Assembly (NCBI RefSeq): GCF_036014175.1
Contig: NZ_CP107917.1
Coordinates: 2,294,001 to 2,358,000, forward strand
Length of the DNA stretch: 64,000 nt
Direction: 5' to 3'
From: Streptomyces sp. NBC_00443
GTDB taxonomy: Bacteria > Actinomycetota > Actinomycetes > Streptomycetales > Streptomycetaceae
Made by a program: the position numbers and the translations under genes. This document shows positions 24,126-33,117 of the stretch, piece by piece (the stretch's first letter is position 1; every line of letters starts with the position of its first letter). Under the pieces are notes generated by a model. It made no database searches and was not told the DNA's origin. It saw only the letters and a list, made by a program, of their open reading frames with translations.

Positions 24126-24524
24126 CTACTCCCGTCCGAGGGGTCTCAGTTCGTATTTCGGGTTGAACAGCACCCGGCGGCCCCGGCTCATGGAGACCCG
24201 GCCCGATGCGATCAGCCGGCGCCCCGGCTCTATCCCGACTATGGCGCGCCTGCCGAGCCACACCACGTCCAGGGCGGCGGAGCCGTCGAACAGCTCGGCC
24301 TCCAGGGCGGGGACTCCCGCACGCGGCCGCAGGGTGACCGTGCGCAAGGTACCAGTAACCGTCACTATCTGTCGGTCACGGCAGTCACCGATCTTGGTAC
24401 AGCCGGTCGTCTCTGCGTCCTCACGCAGCTCCTCGGACTCCAGGTCCTCCTGCGATGAGGAGAGCCGGTCGAGCATGCGCCGGAACCGGCCCACCGACTT
24501 TTCCGAACGAGGAACAGCACTCAT
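24126..24524 (-). CDS. OB-fold nucleic-acid-binding-domain protein
   Basis: Starting at ATG 24522-24524 (AGG nine bases upstream) the product has 132 residues. A polar N-terminal helix rich in Ser, Glu and Arg precedes an OB-fold: RQIVTVTGTLRTVTLRP, ALEAELFDGSAALDVVWLG, GIEPGRRLIASGRVSMSRGR, RVLFNPKYELRPLG, the five-strand pattern of RecG-wedge/OB tRNA-type anticodon domains. It may bind RNA or DNA. It is co-transcribed with the DUF3159 gene downstream, an association I remember from other actinobacteria. An upstream ATG at 24554 is less well placed. Confidence 0.82.
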   Translation of the reverse strand: MSAVPRSEKSVGRFRRMLDRLSSSQEDLESEELREDAETTGCTKIGDCRDRQIVTVTGTLRTVTLRPRAGVPALEAELFDGSAALDVVWLGRRAIVGIEPGRRLIASGRVSMSRGRRVLFNPKYELRPLGRE

Positions 24525-24606
24525 GTCTTGAAGCCTACCGGGGTGCACCGACACTCTCGTACCCCCCGTACCGATGCCCGAACCAGCCGCTGCCGACCCC
24601 CGCAGC

Positions 24607-25326
24607 TCACTTCTCGAACCGGTACCCCATCCCCGGCTCAGTGACGAAGTGCTTCGGGTGCGAAGGGTCCCCCTCCAGCTTCCTGCGCAGCTGGGCCATG
24701 TACACCCGCAGGTAGTTCGTCTCCGTCCCGTACGACGGCCCCCACACCTCCTGGAGCAGCTGCTTCTGGCTGACGAGCCGCCCGGTGTTGCGCACCAGCA
24801 CTTCCAGCAGATGCCACTCGGTGGGAGTCAGCCGTACGTCCTTCCCGCCCCGGTTGACCTTCTTGGCGGCCAGGTCGACGGTGAACGCCTCGGTCTCCAC
24901 CGTGGTCACGTCGTCCTCGCCGGGCCCGACCGGCTCGGCGCGGCGGACGGCGGCGCGGAGCCGGGCGAGCAGCTCGTCCATGCCGAAGGGCTTGGTGACG
25001 TAGTCGTCGGCGCCCGCGTCCAGCGCCTCGACCTTCTCGTCGGAGGAGTGCCGGGCCGACAGCACCAGGATCGGCACCCGGGTCCAGCCACGCAGCCCGC
25101 GGATCACCTCGACGCCGTCCATGTCGGGCAGACCGAGGTCGAGGACGACCACGTCGGGGTGGCGGGTGGCCGCGAGTTCGAGGGCAGTGGCGCCGTCGTG
25201 GGCCGCGTCGACCTCGTACTTGCGTGCCTTGAGGTTGATCACGAGGGCGCGCACGATCTGCGGCTCGTCGTCGATCACCAGCACCCTCGTGGGGGCCTGG
25301 GGGGTCCCCCCGGTCGGGCTCAGCAT
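24607..25326 (-). CDS. kdpE: KdpE response regulator (OmpR family)
   Basis: The 239-residue protein has a receiver domain (VLVIDDEPQIVRALVINLKA, phospho-acceptor Asp in VVVLDLGLPDMDG, Lys in DDYVTKPFG) and an OmpR/PhoB winged helix with the KdpE-like LTPTEWHLLEVLVRNTGRLV and YMAQLRRKLEGDPSHP. ATG at 25324-25326 follows AAAGGCAAGCCAC and overlaps the presumed end of kdpD (ATGCTGA). With KdpD it normally switches on the high-affinity K+ pump kdpFABC at low K+. That operon is not adjacent here, so the targets may be elsewhere, or the neighbouring K+ genes. Confidence 0.93.
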   Translation of the reverse strand: MLSPTGGTPQAPTRVLVIDDEPQIVRALVINLKARKYEVDAAHDGATALELAATRHPDVVVLDLGLPDMDGVEVIRGLRGWTRVPILVLSARHSSDEKVEALDAGADDYVTKPFGMDELLARLRAAVRRAEPVGPGEDDVTTVETEAFTVDLAAKKVNRGGKDVRLTPTEWHLLEVLVRNTGRLVSQKQLLQEVWGPSYGTETNYLRVYMAQLRRKLEGDPSHPKHFVTEPGMGYRFEK

Positions 25327-27904
25327 GTGGCTTGCCTTTCGGGTTCCACGGGGGGCTCCAGTGGTACGCCCCCTCTTCGTGAAGCGCCGCGCGCGTTCCG
25401 GCCGCCCGCAGCGTGAGCACCATGGTGAGGCCGCCGCCCGGCGTGTCCTCGGCGTTGAGCGTGCCGCCCATCGCCTCGGCGAAGCCGCGCGCGACCGCGA
25501 GCCCGAGTCCCACTCCGGCGCCGCGCGGGGCGTCGCCGTAGCGCTGGAAGGGCGCGAAGATGCGTTCCTTCGCCTCGTCGGGCACGCCGGGACCACGGTC
25601 GACCACCCGGACCTCGACCCGTTCGGCGATGGCGCTGGCGGCGACTAGGACCTTGCCGCCGTCCGGGCTGTACTTGACGGCGTTCTCGACCAGGTTGGCC
25701 ACCGACCGCTCCAGCAGCCCGGGGTCCACGGCGACCATGGGCAGCGTCTCCGGGACGTCCAGCTCCACGCTGTCCTCCGGCACCCCGCCGAGCGCCATCG
25801 GCACCACCTCGTCGAGGTCGATCTCGCGGATGAGCGGCGTCACCGTGCCGGTCTGCAGCCGGGACATGTCGAGGAGGTTCCCCACGAGGTGGTCGAGCCG
25901 ATCAGCGCCCTCCTCGATGCCCTCCAGCAGCTCGGCCTCGTCCTCCTCGGACCACGCCACGTCGTCGGACCGCAGCGACGAGACCGCCGCCTTGATGCCG
26001 GCGAGCGGCGTACGGAGGTCATGGCTGACGGCCGCCAGCAGTGCCGTACGGATCCGGTTGCCCTCGGCCAGCTCCTTGGCCTGGTCGGCCTCCTCCTGGA
26101 GCCTGCGGCGGTCCAGGACGACCGCGGCCTGCGCGGCGAAGGCGGCGAGCACCCGGCGGTCCTCGGCGGGCAGCACCCGGCCGGTCAGCGCGAGCGCCAT
26201 GTGGTCGCCGACCGGTACGTCGACGTCCGCGTCCTCGGGCCGCTGCGGTGCCCGTTCCAGGCCCACCCGGCCCGCGCACGTCCACGGGTCGACGTCGCTC
26301 GCGCGCTCCAGCAGCGCCGCGGACTCCATGCCGAAGGTCTCGCGGACCCGCTCCAGCAGCTCCTCCAGGCCGGTCTCGCCGCGCAGCACGTTGCCCGCGA
26401 GGAAGGAGAGGATCTCCGACTCGGCGCGCAGACGTGCCGCCTGGTGCGTGCGGCGGGCGGCGAGGTCGACCACGGAGGCGACCGACACCGCCACGAAGAC
26501 GAAGATCACGAGTGCGAGCAGGTTCTTCGGGTCGGCGATGGTCAGCGTGTGGGCGGGCGGTGTGAAGAACCAGTTCAGCAGCAGCGAGCCGACCGCCGCC
26601 GACGCGAGTGCCGGGAAGAGCCCGCCGAGCAGGGCGGCGCCCACCGTCAGGGTCAGGAACAACAGCATGTCGTTCGCGAGACCGAGGTCGGCGTCGACAT
26701 GGGTCAGCAGCAGCGTGAGCAGCACGGGACCGACGACGCCGGTGAACCAGCCCCAGATGATCCGCGCCCGGCCGAGGCGCGCCCCGCGGGCCACGGGCAG
26801 TCCACGCCCCTTGGCGACCTCCTCGTGCGTGACGATGTGCACGTCGAGGTCGGGGCCGGACTCCCGGGCCACCGTCACACCCACCCCCGGTCCGAACACG
26901 TACTGCCAGCTCTTGCGGCGCGAGGAGCCGAGGACGATCTGGGTGGCGTTCGCACCGCGCGCGAAGGCCAGCAGGGCTGCCGGGATGTCGTCCCCGACGA
27001 CATGGTGGAAGGTGCCGCCGAGGTCCTCGACGAGGGTGCGCTGGACGGCCAGCTCCTTGGGTGAGGCGGAGGTCAGGCCGTCGCTGCGGGCGATGTAGAC
27101 GGCCAGCACCTCACCGCCCGCGCCCTTCTCCGCCAGCCGCGCGGCCCGGCGGATCAGCGTCCGCCCTTCCGGGCCGCCGGTCAGGCCCACCACGATCCGC
27201 TCCCGCGAACCCCAGATCTTCGACACCCGGTGATCGCTGCGGTACTGCTTCAGGTACTCGTCGACCCGGTCGGCCACCCACAGCAGCGCCAGTTCCCGCA
27301 GGGCGGTGAGGTTCCCGGGGCGGAAGTAGTTCGACAGGGCCGCGTCGACCTTGTCCGGCTGATAGACGTTCCCGTGTGCCATCCGGCGCCGGAGTGCCTG
27401 GGGCGACATGTCGACCAGTTCGATCTGGTCGGCCCGGCGCACCACCTCGTCCGGCACGGTCTCCTGCTGCCGTACCCCCGTGATCGACTCGACGACGTCG
27501 CCCAGCGACTCCAGATGCTGGATGTTGACGGTCGATATCACGTCGATGCCGGCGGCGAGCAGCTCCTCCACGTCCTGCCAGCGCTTGGCGTTGCGTGAGC
27601 CGGGGATGTTGGTGTGGGCGAGTTCGTCGACGAGCGCGACCTGCGGATGCCGGGCCAGGACGGCGTCGACGTCCATCTCGGTGAAGGCGCTCTCCCGGTA
27701 CGTCAGGTCCTTGCGCCGTATCTGCTCCAGGCCGTGCAGCATCACCTCGGTGCGCGGCCGGCCGTGGTGCTCCACGAACGCGACCACGCAGTCGGTGCCC
27801 CGCTCCACCCGCCGGTGCGCCTCGGACAGCATCGCGTACGTCTTGCCGACGCCCGGTGCCGCACCGAGATAGATCCGAAGCTTGCCGCGTCCCATGTTCC
27901 TCAT
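25320..27904 (-). CDS. kdpD: KdpD osmosensitive K+ sensor histidine kinase, with a probable frameshift at the last codons
   Basis: Residues 1-210 form the KdpD domain (Walker A GAAPGVGKT at 14-22). About 235-360 is a universal-stress-like domain and about 385-480 holds four membrane segments (DUF4118). A GAF region follows, then HisKA with H628 in AAVSHDLRTPL, and HATPase with NLVENAVKYS and VDRGPGVP. The frame is excellent through GGGLTMVLTLRAAG, but then runs on without a stop across all of kdpE. One base added at the G5 coding-strand run (plus 25369-25373) or the C6 run (plus 25350-25355) brings in the natural-looking end VPLEPPVEPERQATC and TGA at 25320-25322, overlapping the kdpE start. 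The coordinates given assume that correction (861 residues). The catalytic core is unaffected either way. The alternative start three codons downstream (27895) has GAGG upstream. Confidence 0.88.
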
Positions 27905-28034
27905 TGTGTTCCGGCCACTGCTGCCTACGCAGCGTCGACCTTACGGCCAATATTCGCGACAAATGGGGCCGGGTGCGACGGCGGGAGCGTCTTTGACGCA
28001 ACTCTGACGCTCCCGCCAGGCACGTCGTGGGAAC

Positions 28035-29201
28035 TCAGCTGGGGTTGTCGGCGTGCGTGAGGGTCTCCCAGGCCACGAAGAGGTTGTTGCTGCCGGACGG
28101 GCGGTTGCGCGTGTTCAGCGTCTCGGTGTTGGTCATGGCATGGCCGAGCCGGTTGGCCAGGGCGTTGTGCCCGACCTCGGTGACCGGGCCGAGCCCGAGC
28201 TTCAGCGAGCCGCGGCACAGCCAGCTGGGCACACCCTCACCGAGTTCGTACTTGGCCTGGAACCCCAGCGCGTGCCGCAGCCGCTCGCCGACGTCGGTGC
28301 CGTACAGGTCCTGCCCCTGGATCCGGCTGGTCTCCGCGACGTGCGAGATCGCGGAGATGCCGTAGCCGGTGTGCGTGAAGTCGCGGCAGGTCTCCTGGGT
28401 GAGGCCGGTGACGAAGGTGGACTGCCCCTGCCAGTAGTTGACGATCTTCTCGCGCGTGTTCAGGTTCTGGCTCGGCACGGTCTTCGGCAGTTCGCCGTCC
28501 GAGGACAGGTACACAAAGGCGGCGGTACGGGTGCGGAACTTCCCCATGGCCTTGTCGTACGACGCCTTGTCCTCGAGGAAGACGGAGATTCCGACGGCGG
28601 CCTCCATCATCGACAGCTCCCAGTTGCCGTTGGAGTTCGAGCCGTTGATGATCTCGGGCAGGTAGACAGTGCGGAGCATGGTGGCGAACCGGCCGGAGTT
28701 CGCCCAGTTCCCGGTGTACGTGTGCTTGATGATCTCGGCGGCCTTGGGCCAGGACGAGCCGGCCCAGCCCGTCTGCAGGGGCGCGTTGCTGTTGGTGTGG
28801 TCCCTGATGGTGGCCGACCAGGCGTCCATCAGCTCGATGGCCTTCTTCGCGTGCCGCTCGTCACGGGTGATGTACCAGGCCAGCGCCTGGGTGTAGGCCG
28901 CTATCGCGTCCTCGCGCTCGTCGGTGCAGCCGTAGTTGGGGTTCGAGTACGAACCGCACTCGACGACCGCGCGGGGCTTGGGGGTGCGGTTCAGATCGGC
29001 GTACTTGCTCGCCATCATCCGGTCGAAGGCGCCCTTCCAGGGCTGGGCGCCGGCGTTGACCTTGGAGCGGGTGAAGTCCAACTGGCTCTTGGAGACGGTG
29101 ACTCCGGGGTGGACGAAGGTGGTGGGAGCCGCGTCGACGGGCCAGGCGAGAACACCGGCGACGAGGGCGGCCGCGGCCGTGAGGAGTGCGGTTCTGCGCA
29201 T
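28035..29201 (-). CDS. Secreted alginate-lyase-family protein
   Basis: The 388-residue protein begins with a Sec signal peptide (MRRTALLTAAAALVAGVLAW, likely cleaved after VDA). An all-alpha alginate lyase domain follows (YADLNRTPKPRAVVECGSYS, DAIAAYTQALAWYITRDERH, then SNGNWELSMMEAAVGISVFL and the catalytic-type QETCRDFTHTGYGISAISH segment). Proteins of this group cleave uronic-acid polymers by beta-elimination outside the cell, although substrates other than alginate are possible. A 130-bp spacer separates it from kdpD and it lies alone between kdpD and the DUF3710 terminator, so it is probably an independent unit inserted in the core order. Confidence 0.85.
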   Translation of the reverse strand: MRRTALLTAAAALVAGVLAWPVDAAPTTFVHPGVTVSKSQLDFTRSKVNAGAQPWKGAFDRMMASKYADLNRTPKPRAVVECGSYSNPNYGCTDEREDAIAAYTQALAWYITRDERHAKKAIELMDAWSATIRDHTNSNAPLQTGWAGSSWPKAAEIIKHTYTGNWANSGRFATMLRTVYLPEIINGSNSNGNWELSMMEAAVGISVFLEDKASYDKAMGKFRTRTAAFVYLSSDGELPKTVPSQNLNTREKIVNYWQGQSTFVTGLTQETCRDFTHTGYGISAISHVAETSRIQGQDLYGTDVGERLRHALGFQAKYELGEGVPSWLCRGSLKLGLGPVTEVGHNALANRLGHAMTNTETLNTRNRPSGSNNLFVAWETLTHADNPS

Positions 29202-29315
29202 GTGTGCGGGGCCTTCCGTTCTCGTATGTGAACGCGAAGCGCCTTTATGAACAGGCGCGTTGGGCCGAGACGGTAGGTACAGACCAATGCACCGTCAAGA
29301 GTTCACGCACGAGAA

Positions 29316-29344
29316 AGGGCCGCACCCCTGAGGGGTACGGCCCT
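29316..29344 (-). terminator. Terminator of the thioesterase-dut-DUF3710 operon
   Basis: AGGGCCG at 29316-29322 pairs with CGGCCCT at 29338-29344, with an inner CCCC/GGGG stem. Read leftward it lies 17 bp after the DUF3710 stop and is followed by TTTCTC, a short T-run. Confidence 0.75.
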
Positions 29345-29360
29345 GATGTCGCTACGAGAT

Positions 29361-30119
29361 TCAGCGAACCTCGGTGATCTCCGGCCCGCGCTGGAGCTGA
29401 CCCATGCCGCCGGAGAAGCGCGAACCGGCTTCCTCCTGCTGGACGCCCTCGGGGACCATCTGGGCGTCGGTCGGAAGCTGCAGGACGATCGGGTCACGGG
29501 GGGCCATCGGGCCTTCGCCGCGCACCACGACCGTGTCCCGGAAGATCTGCTCGAGCAGACCGGCCGCCTGCGGCTGCACGGCGCCCTGACCCGAGATCAC
29601 ACCGCGCAGGAACCAGCGGGGTCCGTCCACACCGACGAACCGCACGACCTGGAAGCCGCCCGTGCCGTCCGGCAGCTGAACCGGTACCTGGGCCCGCAGT
29701 TCCCAGCCGAGCGGCCCCTCGACCTCGTCGATGATGCCACCCTGCTGAGTGATGCCCGAGCCGATCTCCTCGCGCACCTCGCCCCAGATGCCCTCGCGCT
29801 TGGGCGCGGCGAAAGCCTGCAGCTGAATGGCGCTGTCGCGCAGCACGACGGTGGCCGCGACGATCGCGTCGCCCGCGACCTCCACGCGCAGTTCCATGCC
29901 GTCGACGCCCGGCACCAACAGGCCGCCCAGGTCCACCCGGCCCTCGCCGGGCTCGCGGACCTCGGAGCTGTCCCAGGGCCCGTCGGGCCGCGGTTCCGGC
30001 TCCAGCCGTACGCGCTCGCGCGTACCGTCGTCGTCCGCCTCCGTGTCGATGTCGACGACCTGCTCGGGCTCGCCCGCCGCGTCCTCGGCGGCACCCTTCT
30101 TGTTGCGACGTCCGAACAC
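29361..30119 (-). CDS. DUF3710 family protein
   Basis: From GTG at 30117-30119 (AAGGA eight bases upstream) the product is 252 residues. The Arg/Lys-rich start FGRRNKKG and an acidic, disordered stretch (DIDTEADDD) lead into the DUF3710 domain (GRVDLGGLLVPGVDGMELRV, AIQLQAFAAPKREGIWGEVR, VRFVGVDGPRWFLRGVISG) and a Gln/Pro-rich tail. It follows dut by a single base, the usual actinobacterial dut-DUF3710 pairing. The function is not known; its conservation beside dut suggests a link to nucleic acid or envelope maintenance, which is speculation. Confidence 0.88.
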   Translation of the reverse strand: MFGRRNKKGAAEDAAGEPEQVVDIDTEADDDGTRERVRLEPEPRPDGPWDSSEVREPGEGRVDLGGLLVPGVDGMELRVEVAGDAIVAATVVLRDSAIQLQAFAAPKREGIWGEVREEIGSGITQQGGIIDEVEGPLGWELRAQVPVQLPDGTGGFQVVRFVGVDGPRWFLRGVISGQGAVQPQAAGLLEQIFRDTVVVRGEGPMAPRDPIVLQLPTDAQMVPEGVQQEEAGSRFSGGMGQLQRGPEITEVR

Positions 30120-30120
30120 G

Positions 30121-30672
30121 TCACTGTCCTTCCCGGTCGGATACGACCGAAGCGTATCGATTCCCACCCGTAGCGCCGCCATCGGCGGCCTGACCGCTTG
30201 TATCGCTTGTTTCGCCCACCGCGGCATGCCCGCCGGTGGACCCGAAGCCCCCCTCGGCCCGTGCCGAATCGGGAAGCTCCGCGACCTCCTGGAAGCGAAC
30301 CCTCTCGACCTGCTGGACAACCAGTTGGGCAATCCGGTCGAAGCGCTCGAACCGCACGGGCTCGTGCGGGTCGAGATTCACCACGATCACCTTGATCTCC
30401 CCACGGTACCCGGCATCAACCGTCCCCGGGGCATTCACGAGGGCGACACCGCAGCGGGCGGCCAGCCCGGAACGCGGGTGCACGAAGGCCGCGTACCCCT
30501 CCGGGAGGGCGACAGACACCCCGGTGGGCAGCACGGCCCGTTCCCCCGGCTTGAGTTCGCGGCTCTCGGTGGTGCGCAGATCGGCTCCCGCGTCACCGGG
30601 GAGCGCGTACGTCGGAAGCGGTACGTCCGGGTCGACCCTGCGGATCAGCACGTTCAGGGGTTCACGGCTCAC
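30121..30672 (-). CDS. dut: Deoxyuridine 5'-triphosphate nucleotidohydrolase (dUTPase)
   Basis: All five trimeric dUTPase motifs are present in the 183-residue protein: PGDAGADL, PRSGLAARCGV, NAPGTVDAGYRGE, RIAQLVVQQVE and the C-terminal GGFGSTG lid. It hydrolyses dUTP to dUMP and pyrophosphate, keeping uracil out of DNA and feeding dTMP synthesis. About 35 extra residues follow motif 5 (Gly/Thr/Ser-rich), longer than the mycobacterial enzyme. Its ATG overlaps the thioesterase stop (ATGA), so it is the middle gene of the thioesterase-dut-DUF3710 operon. Confidence 0.97.
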   Translation of the reverse strand: MSREPLNVLIRRVDPDVPLPTYALPGDAGADLRTTESRELKPGERAVLPTGVSVALPEGYAAFVHPRSGLAARCGVALVNAPGTVDAGYRGEIKVIVVNLDPHEPVRFERFDRIAQLVVQQVERVRFQEVAELPDSARAEGGFGSTGGHAAVGETSDTSGQAADGGATGGNRYASVVSDREGQ

Positions 30673-31253
30673 GGGTTCACCTCGAAGGCACGGGCACGCC
30701 GGACCTGGTCCGGGTCGTTCATGGCGGCCCGGATCTCCTCCGGGCGGCCGTTGTCGATGAAGTGGTCGACCTTCACCTCGATGAAGAGGGCGTCGGCGCG
30801 GACGGCGACGGGCCCGTCGGGGCCGCCGATCCGCCCGGTGGCGGTGGAGTAGATCTTGCGGCCCGCCACCGCCGTCACCTCGGCCTCCAGGTGCAGGACC
30901 GTGCCCACCGGAACCGGCCGTACGAAGTCGGTCTCCAGCCGTCCGGTCACGGCGATCGTCCGCAGCAGCCAGTTCAGCGAGCCGAGGGTCTCGTCGAGGG
31001 CGGTCGCGAGGACGCCGCCGTGCGCCAGCCCGGGCGCGCCCTGGTGGGCGGGCTGCACGGTGAACTCGGCCGTGATGCTGACGCCGTCACCCGCCCGTGC
31101 CTCCAGGTGCAGTCCGTGGGGCTGCTCGCCGCCGCAGCCGAAACACTCGCCGTAGTGCGCACCGAGAAGCTCACCGGGCGCGGGAGCCTCGGCATGCCGC
31201 ACCGGTTTCACGGCATCGGCCGGAGGCTCAAGAGACGGGGAATTGCCACTCAC
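30669..31253 (-). CDS. PaaI/hotdog-fold acyl-CoA thioesterase
   Basis: GTG at 31251-31253 gives 194 residues. The hotdog fold is seen in HYGECFGCGGEQPHGLHLEA, HQGAPGLAHGGVLATALDET (with the catalytic Asp/Glu on the long helix) and TGRLETDFVRPVPVGTVLHL. A CxxC-type patch near HYGECFGCG is common in actinobacterial members. Such enzymes hydrolyse acyl- or aryl-CoA thioesters. It is the first gene of the operon with dut and starts divergently from the DUF3093 gene 58 bp away. Confidence 0.85.
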   Translation of the reverse strand: MSGNSPSLEPPADAVKPVRHAEAPAPGELLGAHYGECFGCGGEQPHGLHLEARAGDGVSITAEFTVQPAHQGAPGLAHGGVLATALDETLGSLNWLLRTIAVTGRLETDFVRPVPVGTVLHLEAEVTAVAGRKIYSTATGRIGGPDGPVAVRADALFIEVKVDHFIDNGRPEEIRAAMNDPDQVRRARAFEVNP

Positions 31254-31311
31254 AGCCGCAGACCTTACCCGCGCGTCGGCTGTATCCGGACACCGTGCCA
31301 AGCTTGGCTCC

Positions 31312-31773
31312 ATGCAGCTCTCCGCCGCCCCGTACGAAGAACGCCTGACCGCCCCCCGCTCCTGGTGGCTGGTCTCGTGCCTGGTCGGGCTCTCCCTGGC
31401 CCTGATCCTGCTGCCCTTCGGCACGCTGCCCATGCTCGTCGGCCTGGCCGGCGGCACCGCCGCGGCGGCCGTCATGGCCAGCTCGTACGGCTCGGTCCGG
31501 ATCCGCGTGGTGGGCGACGCACTGATCGCCGGTGAGGCGAAGGTTCCGGTGAGGGCGCTGGGCGAGGCACACGTGCTGGACCCCGAGGAGGCCCGCGCCT
31601 GGCGCACCCACAAGGCCGACACACGGGCCTTCCTGCTGCTGCGCGCCTACATCCCCACGGCCCTGCGGGTCGAGGTCACCGACCCCGAGGACCCGACCCC
31701 GTACCTCTACCTGTCGACCCGTGAGCCGGAGCGGCTGGCGGAGGCGATCAAGGCTGCGAAGGTCTCGGCCTAG
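31312..31773 (+). CDS. DUF3093 family membrane protein
   Basis: ATG 31312 opens a 153-residue protein. A basic start (YEERLTAPRSWWLV) is followed by two close hydrophobic helices (SCLVGLSLALILLPFGTL, MLVGLAGGTAAAAVMAS), then a beta-rich cytoplasmic domain (VRIRVVGDALIAGEAKVPVR, RAFLLLRAYIPTALRVEVTD). This is the usual DUF3093 layout, a hairpin-anchored protein of unknown role lying opposite dut in Streptomyces. The promoter must lie in the 58-bp spacer shared with the thioesterase gene. Confidence 0.85.
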   Translation: MQLSAAPYEERLTAPRSWWLVSCLVGLSLALILLPFGTLPMLVGLAGGTAAAAVMASSYGSVRIRVVGDALIAGEAKVPVRALGEAHVLDPEEARAWRTHKADTRAFLLLRAYIPTALRVEVTDPEDPTPYLYLSTREPERLAEAIKAAKVSA

Positions 31774-31777
31774 CACA

Positions 31778-31803
31778 CCAGAACGGGCCGTCACCGGCCC
31801 TGG
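31778..31803. terminator. Weak hairpin between convergent genes
   Basis: GGGCCG at 31785-31790 pairs with CGGCCC at 31795-31800 around TCAC, with CCA/TGG flanking pairs across a small bulge. It lies between the ends of the DUF3093 gene and the EcsC-like gene. Confidence 0.5.
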
Positions 31804-31883
31804 TCAAGGCTTGCTCCGGCCGTCGAGAAAGTTTGGCCGCGGCATTCCGAACGGCCTCTCGCGGGCGTCCCGCCTGCCGGTTC

Positions 31884-32807
31884 TCAGCCGTCTCCGAGTT
31901 CCTTGCCCCGGGCTTCACGCACGATGTCGTCCACCTCGAGCGGGTGTGCCGGGCGCTCCAGGGCCGGCAGTTCCGGCAGCTCGTCCCACGGGACCTGGAC
32001 CGTGCGAAGGTCGGCCCGGATGCGGGCCGCGAGTCTCTTGGTGTCCCGGCGGTTCATGACCGCGCCGACAGCGGCGCCCACCATGAAGGGCATCAGGTTC
32101 GGCAGGTTCCGGACCATGCGCTTCATGATCTGCTGACGCAGCTCGCGCTTCATCTGCCCGCCGAGGGCGGCGTTGACCGTCGCGGGCTTCATCGGGTCGA
32201 TGCCGCGCTCCTCGGACCACGAGGACAGATACGCGGCGCTGCGGTCCTTGAGATTGCCGGGCGGGCGTACGCCGTACACCTCGTGCAGCTCGGCGATCAT
32301 CTTCAGCTCGATGGCGGCCACTCCGGTGATTTCCGCCGCCAGTTCCGTCGGCATCGCGGGCGGCACCGGCAGCATCGCCGCCGCACCCACTCCCGCGCCG
32401 ACCGTGGAGCTCGCGTTCGCGGCGCCCGCCACGAGTTTGTCCGCGAGTTGCTCGGGCCCGAGGCCCGGGAAGTGCCGACGCAGGGTCGCGAGGTCCCGTA
32501 CGGGGATACGCGGGGCGTTCTCGATGATCCGGTCGGCGAGGTACGCCAGGCCCGCCCTGGCGCGGCTGCCGCCCTTACGGACCCCTTCCCTGGCCCTTTC
32601 CCGGATCACCGCGACCCGCCGCTTCGCGACGGACGCGGGAACCTCCACCGATGCCGGGAGGTCAGCCCCGGACATCGGTTCGAGCGAGGCTCCCTTGTCG
32701 GATGAGCCCCGCTCGCCTTCACGCGCGCCGTACGAGCCGTCGGACGGCTCCTGGTCCGCTCCCCGCGCGGGGAAGCGGCGCTTCCAAGGAGGGGTCGAGC
32801 CAGTCAT
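31884..32807 (-). CDS. Conserved hypothetical protein, EcsC-like
   Basis: The 307-residue protein has a polar N-terminal third rich in Ser, Glu and Arg, then a mostly helical domain. That domain contains the weakly hydrophobic segments SSTVGAGVGAAAMLPVPPAM, ELAAEITGVAAIELKMIAEL and NLMPFMVGAAVGAVMNRRDT, similar to EcsC-type proteins. The glycine-alanine segments suggest membrane association rather than full spans. It follows the DUF4193 gene by 13 bp and is probably in the same transcript. Function unknown. Confidence 0.7.
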   Translation of the reverse strand: MTGSTPPWKRRFPARGADQEPSDGSYGAREGERGSSDKGASLEPMSGADLPASVEVPASVAKRRVAVIRERAREGVRKGGSRARAGLAYLADRIIENAPRIPVRDLATLRRHFPGLGPEQLADKLVAGAANASSTVGAGVGAAAMLPVPPAMPTELAAEITGVAAIELKMIAELHEVYGVRPPGNLKDRSAAYLSSWSEERGIDPMKPATVNAALGGQMKRELRQQIMKRMVRNLPNLMPFMVGAAVGAVMNRRDTKRLAARIRADLRTVQVPWDELPELPALERPAHPLEVDDIVREARGKELGDG

Positions 32808-32820
32808 GCCCGACCCGACC

Positions 32821-33117
32821 TCAGTCGCAGTCGCGGCAGATCGGCTGGCCGTTCTTCTCCCGGGCCAGCTGGCTGCGGTGGTGCACCAGGAAGCAGCTCA
32901 TGCAGGTGAACTCGTCCTGCTGCTTGGGCAGCACCCGGACGGCCAGCTCCTCATTCGAGAGGTCCGCGCCGGGCAGCTCCAGGCCTTCGGCAGCCTCGAA
33001 CTCGTCGACGTCCACTGCGGACGTCGACTTGTCGTTCCGCCTGGCCTTCAGCTCTTCAAGGCTGTCCGAGTCGACGTCGTCGTCGGTCTTGCGTGGGGTG
33101 TCGTAATCCGTTGCCAT
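32821..33117 (-). CDS. DUF4193 small zinc-binding-type protein
   Basis: ATG at 33115-33117 after GGGGGAGAGCGAC gives 98 residues. The first half is acidic and disordered (TDYDTPRKTDDDVDSDSLEE). The C-terminus holds a CxxC pair, FTCMSCFLVHHRSQL, and a second pair in PICRDCD, forming a probable four-cysteine zinc ribbon. It matches the DUF4193 family of actinobacteria, which are small RbpA-like-sized proteins of unknown function. It heads a two-gene unit and has a 405-bp upstream spacer with conspicuous palindromes. Confidence 0.85.
   Translation of the reverse strand: MATDYDTPRKTDDDVDSDSLEELKARRNDKSTSAVDVDEFEAAEGLELPGADLSNEELAVRVLPKQQDEFTCMSCFLVHHRSQLAREKNGQPICRDCD

Noticed and set aside
24638..25319. 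A KdpD-KdpE region fusion protein in the kdpD frame
   Set aside because: The extension is only the out-of-frame shadow of kdpE; a small frameshift near the kdpD end explains the open frame.
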